Positions 9,471-17,096 of a DNA stretch of 41,550 nt are shown piece by piece (the first letter of the stretch is position 1; the number at the start of each line of letters is the position of its first letter). The notes under the pieces are model-generated. The model had not been told where the DNA came from. It searched no databases and worked only from the letters and a program-made list of their open reading frames with translations. The DNA is taken from assembly GCF_014284365.1 (NCBI RefSeq), contig NZ_JACOGG010000023.1:1-41550 (forward strand), given 5' to 3'. Source of the stretch: Cognatundibacterium rugosum. GTDB taxonomy: Bacteria; Pseudomonadota; Gammaproteobacteria; Burkholderiales; Burkholderiaceae_D. A program made the translations under genes and the position numbers.

Positions 9471-9752
9471 TCAGGCACTGCGCAGCCGGGCCAGCAAAGC
9501 GTGCACATGGGGCAGATCCACTTCCGCCTCAGGCTCTTTCTTCGCCATAATCAAATCCATCAGCACATTGTCAGACAACTCCATGAGACGACTAAAGGCA
9601 TCAACCTCTTCATCACTCAGATTTGTTTCATGCGCATCCAGAAAACGCGTCAATATCAAATCATTCTCTAACAAACCCCGGCGCGCGCGCCAACGCAGTC
9701 GCGCACGTTTTACCGGATCATCCTGATGGGAACCACCTGCCAGCTCAGACAT
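9471..9752 (-). CDS. sdhE: FAD assembly factor SdhE
   Basis: A 93-aa protein of the SdhE/Sdh5 family, which promotes covalent flavinylation of SdhA. The signature RGLLEND (residues 25-31) contains the RGxxE motif, and the helical core continues with LSDEEVDAFSRLMELSDNVLMDLIM. The ATG at 9752 has AGAAAG upstream. The position between sdhB and gltA fits the function. The 108-nt gap to sdhB contains two overlapping hairpins, described separately. Confidence 0.95.
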   Translation of the reverse strand: MSELAGGSHQDDPVKRARLRWRARRGLLENDLILTRFLDAHETNLSDEEVDAFSRLMELSDNVLMDLIMAKKEPEAEVDLPHVHALLARLRSA

Positions 9753-9774
9753 AGTTACTTTCTTTTTTGATGCT

Positions 9775-9840
9775 TTCTATTTCATGCAGCTCTACACAAA
9801 GCTGCATGAAATAGAAGCGGGAAACCACCCGCCTCTATTT
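9775..9840 (-). promoter_or_regulatory. Two mutually exclusive hairpins between sdhB and sdhE
   Basis: Hairpin A is a perfect 17-bp inverted repeat, 9775-9791 (TTCTATTTCATGCAGCT) with 9800-9816, loop of 8 nt. Hairpin B pairs 9809-9821 with 9828-9840 (12 of 13 bp, including GCGGG/CCCGC, loop of 6 nt). The two share 9809-9816, so only one can form fully. On the minus strand hairpin B is transcribed first. Neither has a following T-run, so neither is a standard terminator. Placement 20 nt after the sdhB stop and 22 nt before the sdhE start suggests mRNA processing, stabilisation or attenuation, which is inference. Confidence 0.78.
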
Positions 9841-9860
9841 ACATTAACGCTGAATACCGC

Positions 9861-10571
9861 TTACACAGCGCGACGAACCATCAGCTCTTTGATCTTACCG
9901 ATAGCACGGGTAGGATTCAGACCTTTAGGGCAGACATCAACGCAGTTCATGATGGTATGGCAGCGGAACAGACGATACGGATCTTCCAGATTATCCAGAC
10001 GCTCACCGGTTGCCTGATCGCGGGAATCTGCAATGAAACGGTACGCTTGCAACAAACCGGCCGGACCAACGAACTTATCTGGATTCCACCAGAATGACGG
10101 GCAGGAAGTCGAGCAGCATGCGCACAGAATACATTCATACAAACCATCCAGCTCTTCACGCTCTGCAGGAGTTTGCAGACGCTCTTTTTCAGGCGGAATG
10201 GACTCATTGATCAGGTAAGGCTTGATCGAATGGTACTGTTTGAAGAACTGCGTCATATCAACGATCAGATCACGGATCACCGGCAAGCCTGGCAATGGGC
10301 GCAACACGATAGGCTCGGTCAGCTCATTCAGGTTAGTAGTACATGCCAGGCCGTTTTTGCCATTGATATTCATAGCATCGGAGCCGCAAACACCTTCACG
10401 GCAAGAACGACGCAAGGCCAGGGAATCATCCACGTCAGCCTTGATGCGTTGCAGCGCATCGAGCAACATCTTGTCTGTGTCTTGCAGAGTCACAGTCAGA
10501 TCCTGCATGTAAGGCTTTGCATCCTTATCCGGATCGTAGCGATAGATTTTAAATTTCAGTGTACGTGCCAT
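9861..10571 (-). CDS. sdhB: Succinate dehydrogenase iron-sulfur subunit
   Basis: A 236-aa subunit carrying electrons from the SdhA flavin to the membrane quinone site. The plant-type [2Fe-2S] ligands are in [11 protein letters not shown] (Cys57, Cys62, Cys65) and GLAC (Cys77). The [4Fe-4S] and [3Fe-4S] clusters are bound by [16 protein letters not shown] and [17 protein letters not shown]. Full length for the family. It lies 12 nt downstream of sdhA and forms part of sdhCDAB. Confidence 0.97.
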   Translation of the reverse strand: MARTLKFKIYRYDPDKDAKPYMQDLTVTLQDTDKMLLDALQRIKADVDDSLALRRSCREGVCGSDAMNINGKNGLACTTNLNELTEPIVLRPLPGLPVIRDLIVDMTQFFKQYHSIKPYLINESIPPEKERLQTPAEREELDGLYECILCACCSTSCPSFWWNPDKFVGPAGLLQAYRFIADSRDQATGERLDNLEDPYRLFRCHTIMNCVDVCPKGLNPTRAIGKIKELMVRRAV

Positions 10572-10583
10572 ATCAATTTCTCT

Positions 10584-12359
10584 TTAGAAGGTACGAGCTT
10601 TTGGCTTGAAGGTCTCAACAGTCAATGGTTTGGTATTGACTGGCTTGTAGTCGAGGCGGTTGCCTTCGGTGTACCACAAGGTATGCTTCATCCAGTTTTC
10701 ATCATCACGTTTTTCGTAATCACGGTGAGCATGCGCTCCGCGTGATTCTTTACGGGCAACCGCAGAAGTGATAGTCGCTTTCGCGGTTTCGATCAGATTA
10801 TCCAGCTCCAGTGCTTCTACACGCGCAGTGTTGAATACTTTGGATTTATCTTTGAAAGAAACGTGCTTGCAACGCTCGTTAATTTCCATAATTTTCTGAT
10901 AGCCAGTCTGCAACAGCTCATCCGTACGGAACACGCCACAATACTGTTGCATGGTGCTGCGAATTGCATTTGCCACGTCCTGAACGCGCTCGGAACCAGT
11001 TGAGGATTCCAGCTTAGCCAGACGGGACAATGCTTTATCAGCTGCATCTGCCGGCAAAGGTTTAAATTCTTTCGCTTTCAGGCTTTGCGCCACGATGTGA
11101 TTACCAGCGGCACGACCAAATACCACCAGATCCAGCAAAGAGTTCGTACCAAGACGGTTCGCACCATGCACGGAAACGCAGGCGCATTCACCGATCGCAT
11201 ACATACCATTCACGATCTGGTTGGAACCATTACGGAAATCCACCACCTGACCATGAATATTGGTAGGAATACCACCCATTTGATAGTGAATGGTTGGTAC
11301 CACAGGAATCGGTTCTTTAGTCGCATCCACGTTAGCAAACTTATGACCAATTTCCAAAATGGATGGCAGACGTTTTTTGATGGTGTCTGCACCGATGTGA
11401 CGCAGATCCAGCAGAACGTGATCTTTATTTGGACCACAACCACGACCCTCTTTAATTTCCTGATCCATAGAACGGGAAACGAAGTCACGTGGTGCCAGAT
11501 CTTTCAATGTAGGTGCATAACGCTCCATGAAGCGTTCACCCTGACTATTGATCAGGATACCGCCCTCACCGCGCACACCTTCGGTAATCAACACACCCGC
11601 GCCGGAAACACCGGTTGGGTGGAATTGCCAGAATTCCATATCCTGCAAAGGCAAGCCTGCACGTGCTGCCATACCCATACCGTCACCGGTATTAATGAAG
11701 GCATTAGTAGAAGCCGCAAAAATACGACCAGCACCGCCCGTTGCGAACAGCGTTGTTTTTGCTTGCAACATCATGACTTCGCCGGTTTCCATTTCCAGCG
11801 CCACCACACCCAGCACATCACCATCCTGATCACGGATGATATCGATCGCCATCCACTCCACAAAGAAGTGAGTACGCGCACGTACGTTACGCTGATACAG
11901 GGTATGCAACAGAGCGTGACCAGTACGGTCAGCTGCCGCGCAAGCGCGCTGTACAGGTTTTTCACCCATATTGGCAGTATGGCCGCCGAATGGACGCTGA
12001 TAAATGGTGCCGTCCGCATTACGGTCGAAAGGCATACCGAAATGCTCTAATTCGTAGACCACTTTCGGTGCTTCGCGACACATAAATTCGATCGCATCCT
12101 GGTCGCCCAGGTAGTCGCCACCTTTGACGGTGTCGAACATATGCCAGTACCAGTTGTCCTCGGACATATTGCCGAGTGATGCACCGATACCACCCTGCGC
12201 TGCCACTGTGTGCGAACGGGTAGGAAATACTTTAGACAATACCGCGACATTCAGACCAGCCTCAGCCAATTGCAGCGAGGCACGCATACCTGAACCACCG
12301 GCACCGACGATTACCGCATCAAAACGACGGGTAGGAATTGTGGATTTAATTGCAGCCAC
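10584..12359 (-). CDS. sdhA: Succinate dehydrogenase flavoprotein subunit
   Basis: A 591-aa subunit that oxidises succinate to fumarate. The dinucleotide motif [13 protein letters not shown] is at 17-29, the covalent-FAD histidine is in SHTVAAQGG (His50), substrate-site residues are in [10 protein letters not shown], and [21 protein letters not shown] lies toward the C-terminal part of the FAD domain. The best start is the GTG at 12359, which gives [20 protein letters not shown] lies 7 nt upstream and only 2 nt separate it from the sdhD stop. Longer in-frame readings would extend into sdhD and do not resemble SdhA. Confidence 0.97.
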   Translation of the reverse strand: MAAIKSTIPTRRFDAVIVGAGGSGMRASLQLAEAGLNVAVLSKVFPTRSHTVAAQGGIGASLGNMSEDNWYWHMFDTVKGGDYLGDQDAIEFMCREAPKVVYELEHFGMPFDRNADGTIYQRPFGGHTANMGEKPVQRACAAADRTGHALLHTLYQRNVRARTHFFVEWMAIDIIRDQDGDVLGVVALEMETGEVMMLQAKTTLFATGGAGRIFAASTNAFINTGDGMGMAARAGLPLQDMEFWQFHPTGVSGAGVLITEGVRGEGGILINSQGERFMERYAPTLKDLAPRDFVSRSMDQEIKEGRGCGPNKDHVLLDLRHIGADTIKKRLPSILEIGHKFANVDATKEPIPVVPTIHYQMGGIPTNIHGQVVDFRNGSNQIVNGMYAIGECACVSVHGANRLGTNSLLDLVVFGRAAGNHIVAQSLKAKEFKPLPADAADKALSRLAKLESSTGSERVQDVANAIRSTMQQYCGVFRTDELLQTGYQKIMEINERCKHVSFKDKSKVFNTARVEALELDNLIETAKATITSAVARKESRGAHAHRDYEKRDDENWMKHTLWYTEGNRLDYKPVNTKPLTVETFKPKARTF

Positions 12360-12361
12360 GT

Positions 12362-12730
12362 TTATACTCTCCACAAAATCTGTGCTGCATAACCAGCACA
12401 AGCAACCAGCCACAAGATGGTGGCAACCTGAAATACCAGACGAACGAATACGTTACTGGTTACATAATCCATCCATACATCACGCAAACCTACCCAAGCG
12501 TGATACAGCAGGCAAACGATGACAGCAAAAGTCGCCATCTTGAACCACTGATGAGCGAAAATACCCGCCCAGCCTTCATAGCTAAAATTACTGCCGGTCA
12601 GAAACAGAACCAGCAACAGCACGGTATACAGCGCCATCACGATTGCCGTTACACGCTGCGCCAGCCAGTCACGCAAGCCGTAATGTGCGCCGACAACGAG
12701 GCGTTTCGGGCCGATGTTGTTATTTGCCAT
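12362..12730 (-). CDS. sdhD: Succinate dehydrogenase membrane anchor subunit D
   Basis: A 122-aa integral membrane subunit with three hydrophobic segments (about 26-46, 60-80 and 93-118). The haem-ligand histidine is in [15 protein letters not shown] (His77), followed by the conserved Asp/Tyr of the quinone pocket. With SdhC it anchors SdhAB and binds haem b and ubiquinone. It is 2 nt from sdhC and 2 nt from sdhA. Confidence 0.95.
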   Translation of the reverse strand: MANNNIGPKRLVVGAHYGLRDWLAQRVTAIVMALYTVLLLVLFLTGSNFSYEGWAGIFAHQWFKMATFAVIVCLLYHAWVGLRDVWMDYVTSNVFVRLVFQVATILWLVACAGYAAQILWRV

Positions 12731-12732
12731 TT

Positions 12733-13140
12733 TTAGAATACTCCAAACAATTTCAAGCCTATCAGCGCAGCCAGAGTCAGGCTGACTGCCAGCACACTTG
12801 CTGCGGATTTGCGCGCAGTATGCTTATCGAGACCATAGTGTAAATCCATGAACAAGTGACGAACGCCAGCGCAGAAGTGGTGCAGATAAGCCCAGACCAG
12901 CGCCAATATCACCAACTTTACAAACCAACCGGAGGTCAGGCTGCGGATTGCGTAGAATCCATATTCAGACGCCAGACTCTTATCGAGCAGGCACAGAATA
13001 AACGGCAGCAGAAAGAACATCAGCATGCCACTGATACGATGCAGAATAGATACAACGCCAGCGAGTGGCAATCGGTATCCTGTCGCATCAACCAGGCGCA
13101 TCACTCCGTGACGTCGCCCACTTTTCACTACTTCAGACAT
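12733..13140 (-). CDS. sdhC: Succinate dehydrogenase cytochrome b556 subunit
   Basis: A 135-aa membrane subunit with three transmembrane segments. The quinone-site motif SILHRISG (31-38) and the haem-binding HHFCAGVRHLFMD (87-99) are both intact. The ATG at 13140 is preceded by GGGGAG at 7 nt. A start at 13155 would add MGRLF and bury this site, so it is rejected. First gene of sdhCDAB. The 166-nt gap to gntR holds a palindrome and a 12-mer shared with the mdh promoter. Confidence 0.95.
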   Translation of the reverse strand: MSEVVKSGRRHGVMRLVDATGYRLPLAGVVSILHRISGMLMFFLLPFILCLLDKSLASEYGFYAIRSLTSGWFVKLVILALVWAYLHHFCAGVRHLFMDLHYGLDKHTARKSAASVLAVSLTLAALIGLKLFGVF

Positions 13141-13194
13141 AAATAATCTCCCCATTAACTAGTCTGTTACACAAATCTTCTTATTTTCGCCGAT

Positions 13195-13211
13195 TTGGTG
13201 CATTGCACCAA
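13195..13211 (-). promoter_or_regulatory. Palindrome upstream of sdhC, candidate operator
   Basis: TTGGTGCA (13195-13202), one central base and TGCACCAA (13204-13211) form a perfect 8-bp inverted repeat 55 nt before the sdhC start. On the transcript strand TTGGTG also makes a weak -35 with GAAAAT 17 nt later, so a bound protein would probably affect the sdh promoter. The regulator is unknown. The arm orientation and spacing do not match NtrC sites. Confidence 0.55.
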
Positions 13212-13235
13212 GAAAAACTTGAGTTGCACGAAAAC

Positions 13236-13247
13236 ATCACTATCTTA
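13236..13247 (-). promoter_or_regulatory. 12-mer upstream of sdhC shared with the mdh promoter
   Basis: On the minus strand this reads TAAGATAGTGAT, identical to 14185-14196 on the plus strand, just upstream of the mdh -35. Both copies have the same orientation relative to the downstream gene. It lies about 96 nt before the sdhC ATG. It could be a common binding site co-ordinating sdh and mdh, which is inference. Confidence 0.45.
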
Positions 13248-13306
13248 AACCGTTTCACGAGATCCCGCCGGAAGCAATGCAAAACGACATAAGCTTATAT
13301 GCAAAA

Positions 13307-14110
13307 TCAACTTAATTCATTGCGATAATGATGGTGCTGAGTCAGATAAAGCCCGCGCCTCAACTCAACCGGCTTATCACCATAGGTATAGGAAACCCGC
13401 TCCACATTCAACAACGGAGCGCCAGGCGGCAACTGCAGCAACTCAGCCACTGCTGCATCTGCACAAACAGCCCGTATCTGTTCCGAGGCGCGTATCATGT
13501 GCGTGCCAAATTCCGTTTCAAACAAGCCGTACATCGGCCCTTTGTACTCATTCAGGCGCTCAGCCGTGAGCCCCTTAAAAATTGAACCGGGCAACCACAA
13601 ATCATCCAAAATCGTGGGCACACCGGAAAAGGACTGCACGCGACGAATAAAAACCACAGAATCACCGGATTTAATTTCCAGCAAACGCGCCACCTCCGCA
13701 GGCGCACGCAAGCGCTTGACTTCAATGATTTTATTTTCCGGGTAATGCGGAACACCTTCATCAGGAGCAAGACGCAAAAAACGGAATTGCGCGCGCGCCT
13801 CATGGTGAGTCGCAACAAAGGTACCCTTACCCTGCCGCCGCACAACCAGATTTTCCGCCGACAACTCATCAATCGCCTTACGTACTGTGCCCTGACTGAC
13901 TTTAAAGCGCGCAGCCAGCTCGATCTCACTGGGTATCAACTCACCCGGCTTCCACTCGCCCGATTGCAAGCTCTGCGTAATTAAAGCCTTAATCTGCTGA
14001 TACAACGGACTGAAAGTAGGTGAATTGCCAGCCGTGGACACAGCAACACCTGCGCCGGAACTTGCGGCATTGGCGGAATAACTATTGGCATTTGGCGTAG
14101 TTGAAGTCAT
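13307..14110 (-). CDS. GntR-family (HutC/UTRA type) transcriptional regulator of the TCA block
   Basis: A 267-aa regulator. After a low-complexity Ser/Ala N terminus (1-33), a winged helix occupies about 34-100 (PLYQQIKALI, LIPSEIELAARFKVSQGTVRKAIDELSAENLVVRRQGKGTFV), the hallmark of GntR proteins. Residues 110-265 form a UTRA ligand-binding domain (LLEIKSGDSVVFIRRVQSFSG, ending RRGLYLTQHHHYRNELS). Such domains sense small acids, sugars or amino acids. The ATG at 14110 is favoured. Upstream in-frame ATGs would start inside the palindrome at 14167-14186. It sits between sdhC and divergent mdh, so it probably controls one or both and perhaps itself. The ligand is unknown. Confidence 0.9.
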   Translation of the reverse strand: MTSTTPNANSYSANAASSGAGVAVSTAGNSPTFSPLYQQIKALITQSLQSGEWKPGELIPSEIELAARFKVSQGTVRKAIDELSAENLVVRRQGKGTFVATHHEARAQFRFLRLAPDEGVPHYPENKIIEVKRLRAPAEVARLLEIKSGDSVVFIRRVQSFSGVPTILDDLWLPGSIFKGLTAERLNEYKGPMYGLFETEFGTHMIRASEQIRAVCADAAVAELLQLPPGAPLLNVERVSYTYGDKPVELRRGLYLTQHHHYRNELS

Positions 14111-14166
14111 AGTCCGCAATTTCACCACAAAAGCACCCACTTCGTCCAGAGCAAACTGATAAGTGA

Positions 14167-14186
14167 TATGTCTTATATAAGACATA
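14167..14186. promoter_or_regulatory. Perfect 20-bp palindrome, candidate GntR operator
   Basis: TATGTCTTAT followed by ATAAGACATA is exactly self-complementary. It ends 10 nt before the mdh -35 and lies 57 nt upstream of the gntR ATG. A symmetric A/T-centred operator adjacent to its own gene is typical of GntR-family regulators. It could control both gntR and mdh. The assignment to this regulator is inference. Confidence 0.7.
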
Positions 14187-14195
14187 AGATAGTGA

Positions 14196-14224
14196 TTGAC
14201 ACAGCAGACCACAACACCTAAACT
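14196..14224 (+). promoter_or_regulatory. mdh promoter
   Basis: TTGACA (14196-14201), a 17-nt spacer and TAAACT (14219-14224, four of six consensus bases). Transcription would begin near 14231 and give an unusually long leader of about 205 nt before the mdh ATG. The palindrome lies immediately upstream of the -35. Confidence 0.65.
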
Positions 14225-14436
14225 CCCGTACGATTAATCAGGCAGGGACCAAAGGAAGTCAAACCCTACCGAGCAATATAGCGCGAAGACGTACAATGTA
14301 AAGGCTGAAGAAGATGATTCACATCAATTTCGGCTGACTGTTAGCAATTTCGGCAGTATCATTGCGCATTTGCACCCGGCCGCACGCAAGCAGCGGCATG
14401 TTGAACATCGTTTTTTTACCACTTCGGAGAAGCATC

Positions 14437-15426
14437 ATGGCGAAATCCCCAATGCGCGTAGCGGTTACCGGCGCTGCCGGCCAAATCGGCTATTCCCTTT
14501 TGTTCCGTATTGCCAACGGCGATATGCTGGGCAAAGACCAGCCCGTCATCCTGCAATTGCTTGAAATCCCAGACGAAAAAGCGCAAAAAGCGCTCAAAGG
14601 CGTCATGATGGAAATCGACGATTGCGCATTCCCACTGCTGGCTGGTATGACTGCACACAGCGACCCGATGACAGCATTCAAAGATGCTGACGTTGCTTTG
14701 TTGGTTGGTGCACGTCCACGCGGCCCAGGCATGGAACGTAAAGACCTGCTGGAAGCCAATGCACAGATCTTCACTGTACAAGGTAAAGCACTGGATGCAG
14801 TTGCGTCGCGCAATGTCAAAGTACTGGTAGTCGGCAATCCAGCCAACACCAATGCTTACATCGCCATGAAATCCGCCCCTAGCCTGCCAGCGAAAAACTT
14901 CACTGCAATGCTGCGCCTGGATCACAACCGCGCACTGTCACAGATCGCTGCTAAAACAGGTAAAGCTGTTGCCGACATCGAAAAACTGTGCGTTTGGGGT
15001 AACCACTCTCCAACCATGTATGCAGACTACCGTTTCGCAACTATCGGTGGCGAATCTGTTAAAGACATGATCAATGACCACGAATGGAATAAAGACGTAT
15101 TCCTGCCTACAGTAGGCAAGCGTGGCGCAGCGATCATCGAAGCACGCGGCTTGTCTTCCGCCGCTTCCGCAGCCAACGCTGCGATCGATCACGTACGTGA
15201 CTGGGTGCTGGGCACAAACGGTAAATGGACTACCATGGGTATCCCTTCTGATGGCTCTTACGGCATCCCTGAAGGCACCATGTTTGGCTTCCCAGTGACT
15301 ACTGTCAATGGCGAATACACCATTGTTCAAGGTCTGGAAATCGACGAATTCTCCCGCGAGCGTATCAACGTCACACTCAAAGAATTGCAAGAAGAGCGTG
15401 ACGGTGTCAAACACCTCGTAGGTTAA
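14437..15426 (+). CDS. mdh: Malate dehydrogenase (NAD-dependent)
   Basis: A 329-aa enzyme interconverting malate and oxaloacetate. The NAD-binding motif [12 protein letters not shown] is at 11-22, the substrate-arginine loop is [15 protein letters not shown], followed by [11 protein letters not shown], the LDHNRA segment and the catalytic histidine in [13 protein letters not shown] (about residue 190). This is the cytosolic-type MDH family common in betaproteobacteria. The ATG at 14437 has GGAGA 7 nt upstream. Upstream in-frame starts lack a ribosome site. It is divergent from gntR and followed by a CitE-like gene after 62 nt. Confidence 0.97.
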   Translation: MAKSPMRVAVTGAAGQIGYSLLFRIANGDMLGKDQPVILQLLEIPDEKAQKALKGVMMEIDDCAFPLLAGMTAHSDPMTAFKDADVALLVGARPRGPGMERKDLLEANAQIFTVQGKALDAVASRNVKVLVVGNPANTNAYIAMKSAPSLPAKNFTAMLRLDHNRALSQIAAKTGKAVADIEKLCVWGNHSPTMYADYRFATIGGESVKDMINDHEWNKDVFLPTVGKRGAAIIEARGLSSAASAANAAIDHVRDWVLGTNGKWTTMGIPSDGSYGIPEGTMFGFPVTTVNGEYTIVQGLEIDEFSRERINVTLKELQEERDGVKHLVG

Positions 15427-15435
15427 TCGTAATCA

Positions 15436-15464
15436 GGGCGACTTCAGCAATCAGGAAGTCGCCC
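15436..15464 (+). repeat. 10-bp hairpin between mdh and the CitE-like gene
   Basis: GGGCGACTTC (15436-15445) pairs with GAAGTCGCCC (15455-15464), loop of 9 nt. Only a mixed pyrimidine run (AACTTCTTCC) follows, so termination would be partial at best. It could protect the mdh 3' end or attenuate expression of the downstream genes. Confidence 0.6.
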
Positions 15465-15488
15465 AACTTCTTCCGCCCTCGCCGACTG

Positions 15489-16478
15489 ATGCATCCATCT
15501 CAAGTATTATTTCAAGACCAGCTGACCCCGGTTATGTTACCGGTATGTGATCATTACGCCGGCTCTGAAAAACTGATGCGCAAGTCGATGCAGCTACAGT
15601 CAGAACTGGGCCCCTGCTTTGATATTACGTTTGATTGCGAAGATGGTGCCGCCGCCGGCAATGAAGCCGCGCACGCCAAACTGGTCGCACAACTGATCAA
15701 CAGTGAAGACAACCGCTTTCAGCGCATCGGCGTCCGTGTTCACGACTTAGATCATGCTGCCTTTAGCCAGGACTTACAACTCATCCTGCCAGCAGCCGCG
15801 AAAAAACTCGCCTATCTGGTCTTACCCAAAGTCAGCTCAGCACGTCAGGTTGCAGAAGCAATCGCTGAAATCAATCATTACACCGCACAGTCCGGTCGTA
15901 CTGAATTATTACCTGTCCATGCATTAATCGAAACCCATGACGCCTTGGCGGATGTGATGGCGATTGCCGCCCTGCCGCAAGTGGAATGTCTGTCTTTCGG
16001 CATCATGGATTTTGTATCTTCACACTACGGCGCAATACCGGGCGACGCCATGCGCAGCCCGCTGCAGTTCAGCCACCCGCTCATTCTGCGCGCCAAGCTG
16101 GAAATTGCTGCTGCCTGCCACCGCTATGGCAAGGTCGCCTCACACAATGTCTGCACTTCGATCTCCGAACCTGCAGCCGCAGGCTGCGATGCAGCACAAG
16201 CATTGAGCCAGCTGGGCTATACCAGAATGTGGAGCATACACCCAAGCCAGATTCCGCATATTGTCAACGCGATGTCCCCCAGCGACACGGAAACAGAACT
16301 GGCTTGCGCCATACTGCTGCAAGCCCGTGCCACGTCCTGGGGACCGATACAATATGCAGGCCGCTTACATGACCGCGCCAGTTATCGTTATTACTGGACG
16401 GTGTTAAAACGGGCACAATTCAGTGCCAAAGAATTGCCTGCTCAGGCACACGTATTACTTGAAGGAGACTCTCAATGA
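15489..16478 (+). CDS. HpcH/HpaI aldolase / CitE-like lyase family protein
   Basis: A 329-aa TIM-barrel protein of the citrate lyase beta / malyl-CoA lyase superfamily. Visible family features are the metal-region FDITFDCEDGA (about 45-55), a conserved Glu in HALIETHDAL, the glycine-rich FGIMDFVSSHYG and the C-terminal RMWSIHPSQIPHIV. CitE-like proteins cleave or form CoA thioesters of malate, citramalate or similar acids. No CitD/CitF partners are present, so it is not part of citrate lyase. The position between mdh and acnA suggests a TCA-linked side reaction, but the substrate is not determinable. The ribosome site is weak. Its stop overlaps the next start by 4 nt (ATGA). Confidence 0.88.
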   Translation: MHPSQVLFQDQLTPVMLPVCDHYAGSEKLMRKSMQLQSELGPCFDITFDCEDGAAAGNEAAHAKLVAQLINSEDNRFQRIGVRVHDLDHAAFSQDLQLILPAAAKKLAYLVLPKVSSARQVAEAIAEINHYTAQSGRTELLPVHALIETHDALADVMAIAALPQVECLSFGIMDFVSSHYGAIPGDAMRSPLQFSHPLILRAKLEIAAACHRYGKVASHNVCTSISEPAAAGCDAAQALSQLGYTRMWSIHPSQIPHIVNAMSPSDTETELACAILLQARATSWGPIQYAGRLHDRASYRYYWTVLKRAQFSAKELPAQAHVLLEGDSQ

Positions 16479-16978
16479 AAGACTTAATGATTCGCGTAGC
16501 AGGATTGATGCTCGCAGGCGGACTTGCATGTGCACCAATCGCTAACGCGACGACAGCTCCTGCAAAAAGCAAAGCGGCAGCAAAACCGGCGAAAGCAGCT
16601 AAGGAAGCTGCTGCTCCGGAAGTCAAAGATGAAGATGATATCGTGCCAGATATTACTGCTCATCGCAGCCTGGAATATAAGTGCGAACTGGGTAACAGTC
16701 TGACCATGTACACCAACGCTGAAGATCCGGATCACGTTGCACTGCGTTGGAAAAAACAACTGTACCGCATGAAGCGCATTGAAACCTCGACCGGCGCCAA
16801 TCGTTTTGAAAACCGCAAAGCCGGCTTTGTATTTATCGGCATTCCATCCAAAGGCTTGTTACTGGATTCACGTAAAGGCCAACAACTCGCCAATGAATGC
16901 AAAACGACGGACCCGGAACTGGCAGAAACTGCTGCCGCCACACCTGCGGCCGGCGAAGTGCAATCCCAGGTGAAATAA
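16475..16978 (+). CDS. Exported MliC-like protein
   Basis: A 167-aa protein with a signal peptide (MKDLMIRVAGLMLAGGLACAPIANA, cleavage after residue 25 or so) and a lysine/alanine-rich linker (28-50). From about 65 it resembles the MliC/PliC membrane-bound lysozyme inhibitor fold: YKCELGNSLTMYTN, RWKKQLYRM, STGANRFENRKAGFVFIGIPSKGLLL, with two cysteines likely bonded. There is no lipobox Cys at the usual site, so it is probably periplasmic and soluble. It overlaps the CitE-like gene by 4 nt with GGAGA upstream. The MliC assignment is by eye and moderate. Confidence 0.75.
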   Translation: MKDLMIRVAGLMLAGGLACAPIANATTAPAKSKAAAKPAKAAKEAAAPEVKDEDDIVPDITAHRSLEYKCELGNSLTMYTNAEDPDHVALRWKKQLYRMKRIETSTGANRFENRKAGFVFIGIPSKGLLLDSRKGQQLANECKTTDPELAETAAATPAAGEVQSQVK

Positions 16979-16999
16979 GCTGTACCGATTTTGTTTTAA

Positions 17000-17046
17000 G
17001 CCCTGATCAACGGAAACTTCAACATCAGCATGATTCAGGGCCTTTC
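17000..17046 (+). terminator. Possible weak terminator before acnA
   Basis: GCCCTGA (17000-17006) pairs with TCAGGGC (17035-17041) across a long, partly paired loop, followed by CTTTCT. The T-tract is poor, so termination is uncertain. It would separate acnA from the mdh-CitE-like-MliC-like transcript. Confidence 0.4.
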
Positions 17047-17096
17047 TGTAGTTAGCATGTTTTGATCGTTGATATTTGTAAAAATAAGGAACAGCC

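Larger units (their letters stand above)
14111..14436. promoter_or_regulatory. gntR-mdh divergent control region
   Basis: A 326-nt gene-free stretch. From left to right it holds the gntR leader, the 20-bp palindrome (14167-14186), the shared 12-mer (14185-14196), the mdh promoter (14196-14224), a direct repeat CAATTTCGGC at 14325-14334 and 14345-14354 (20 nt apart), and the mdh ribosome site GGAGA near 14426. No RNA gene or credible small ORF was seen. Confidence 0.7.

Noticed and set aside
13195..13211. NtrC-type nitrogen-control site before sdhC
   Set aside because: The half sites are TTGGTGCA then TGCACCAA with one base between, the reverse order and wrong spacing for TGCAC-N-GTGCA-type NtrC boxes, and there is no sigma-54 promoter.
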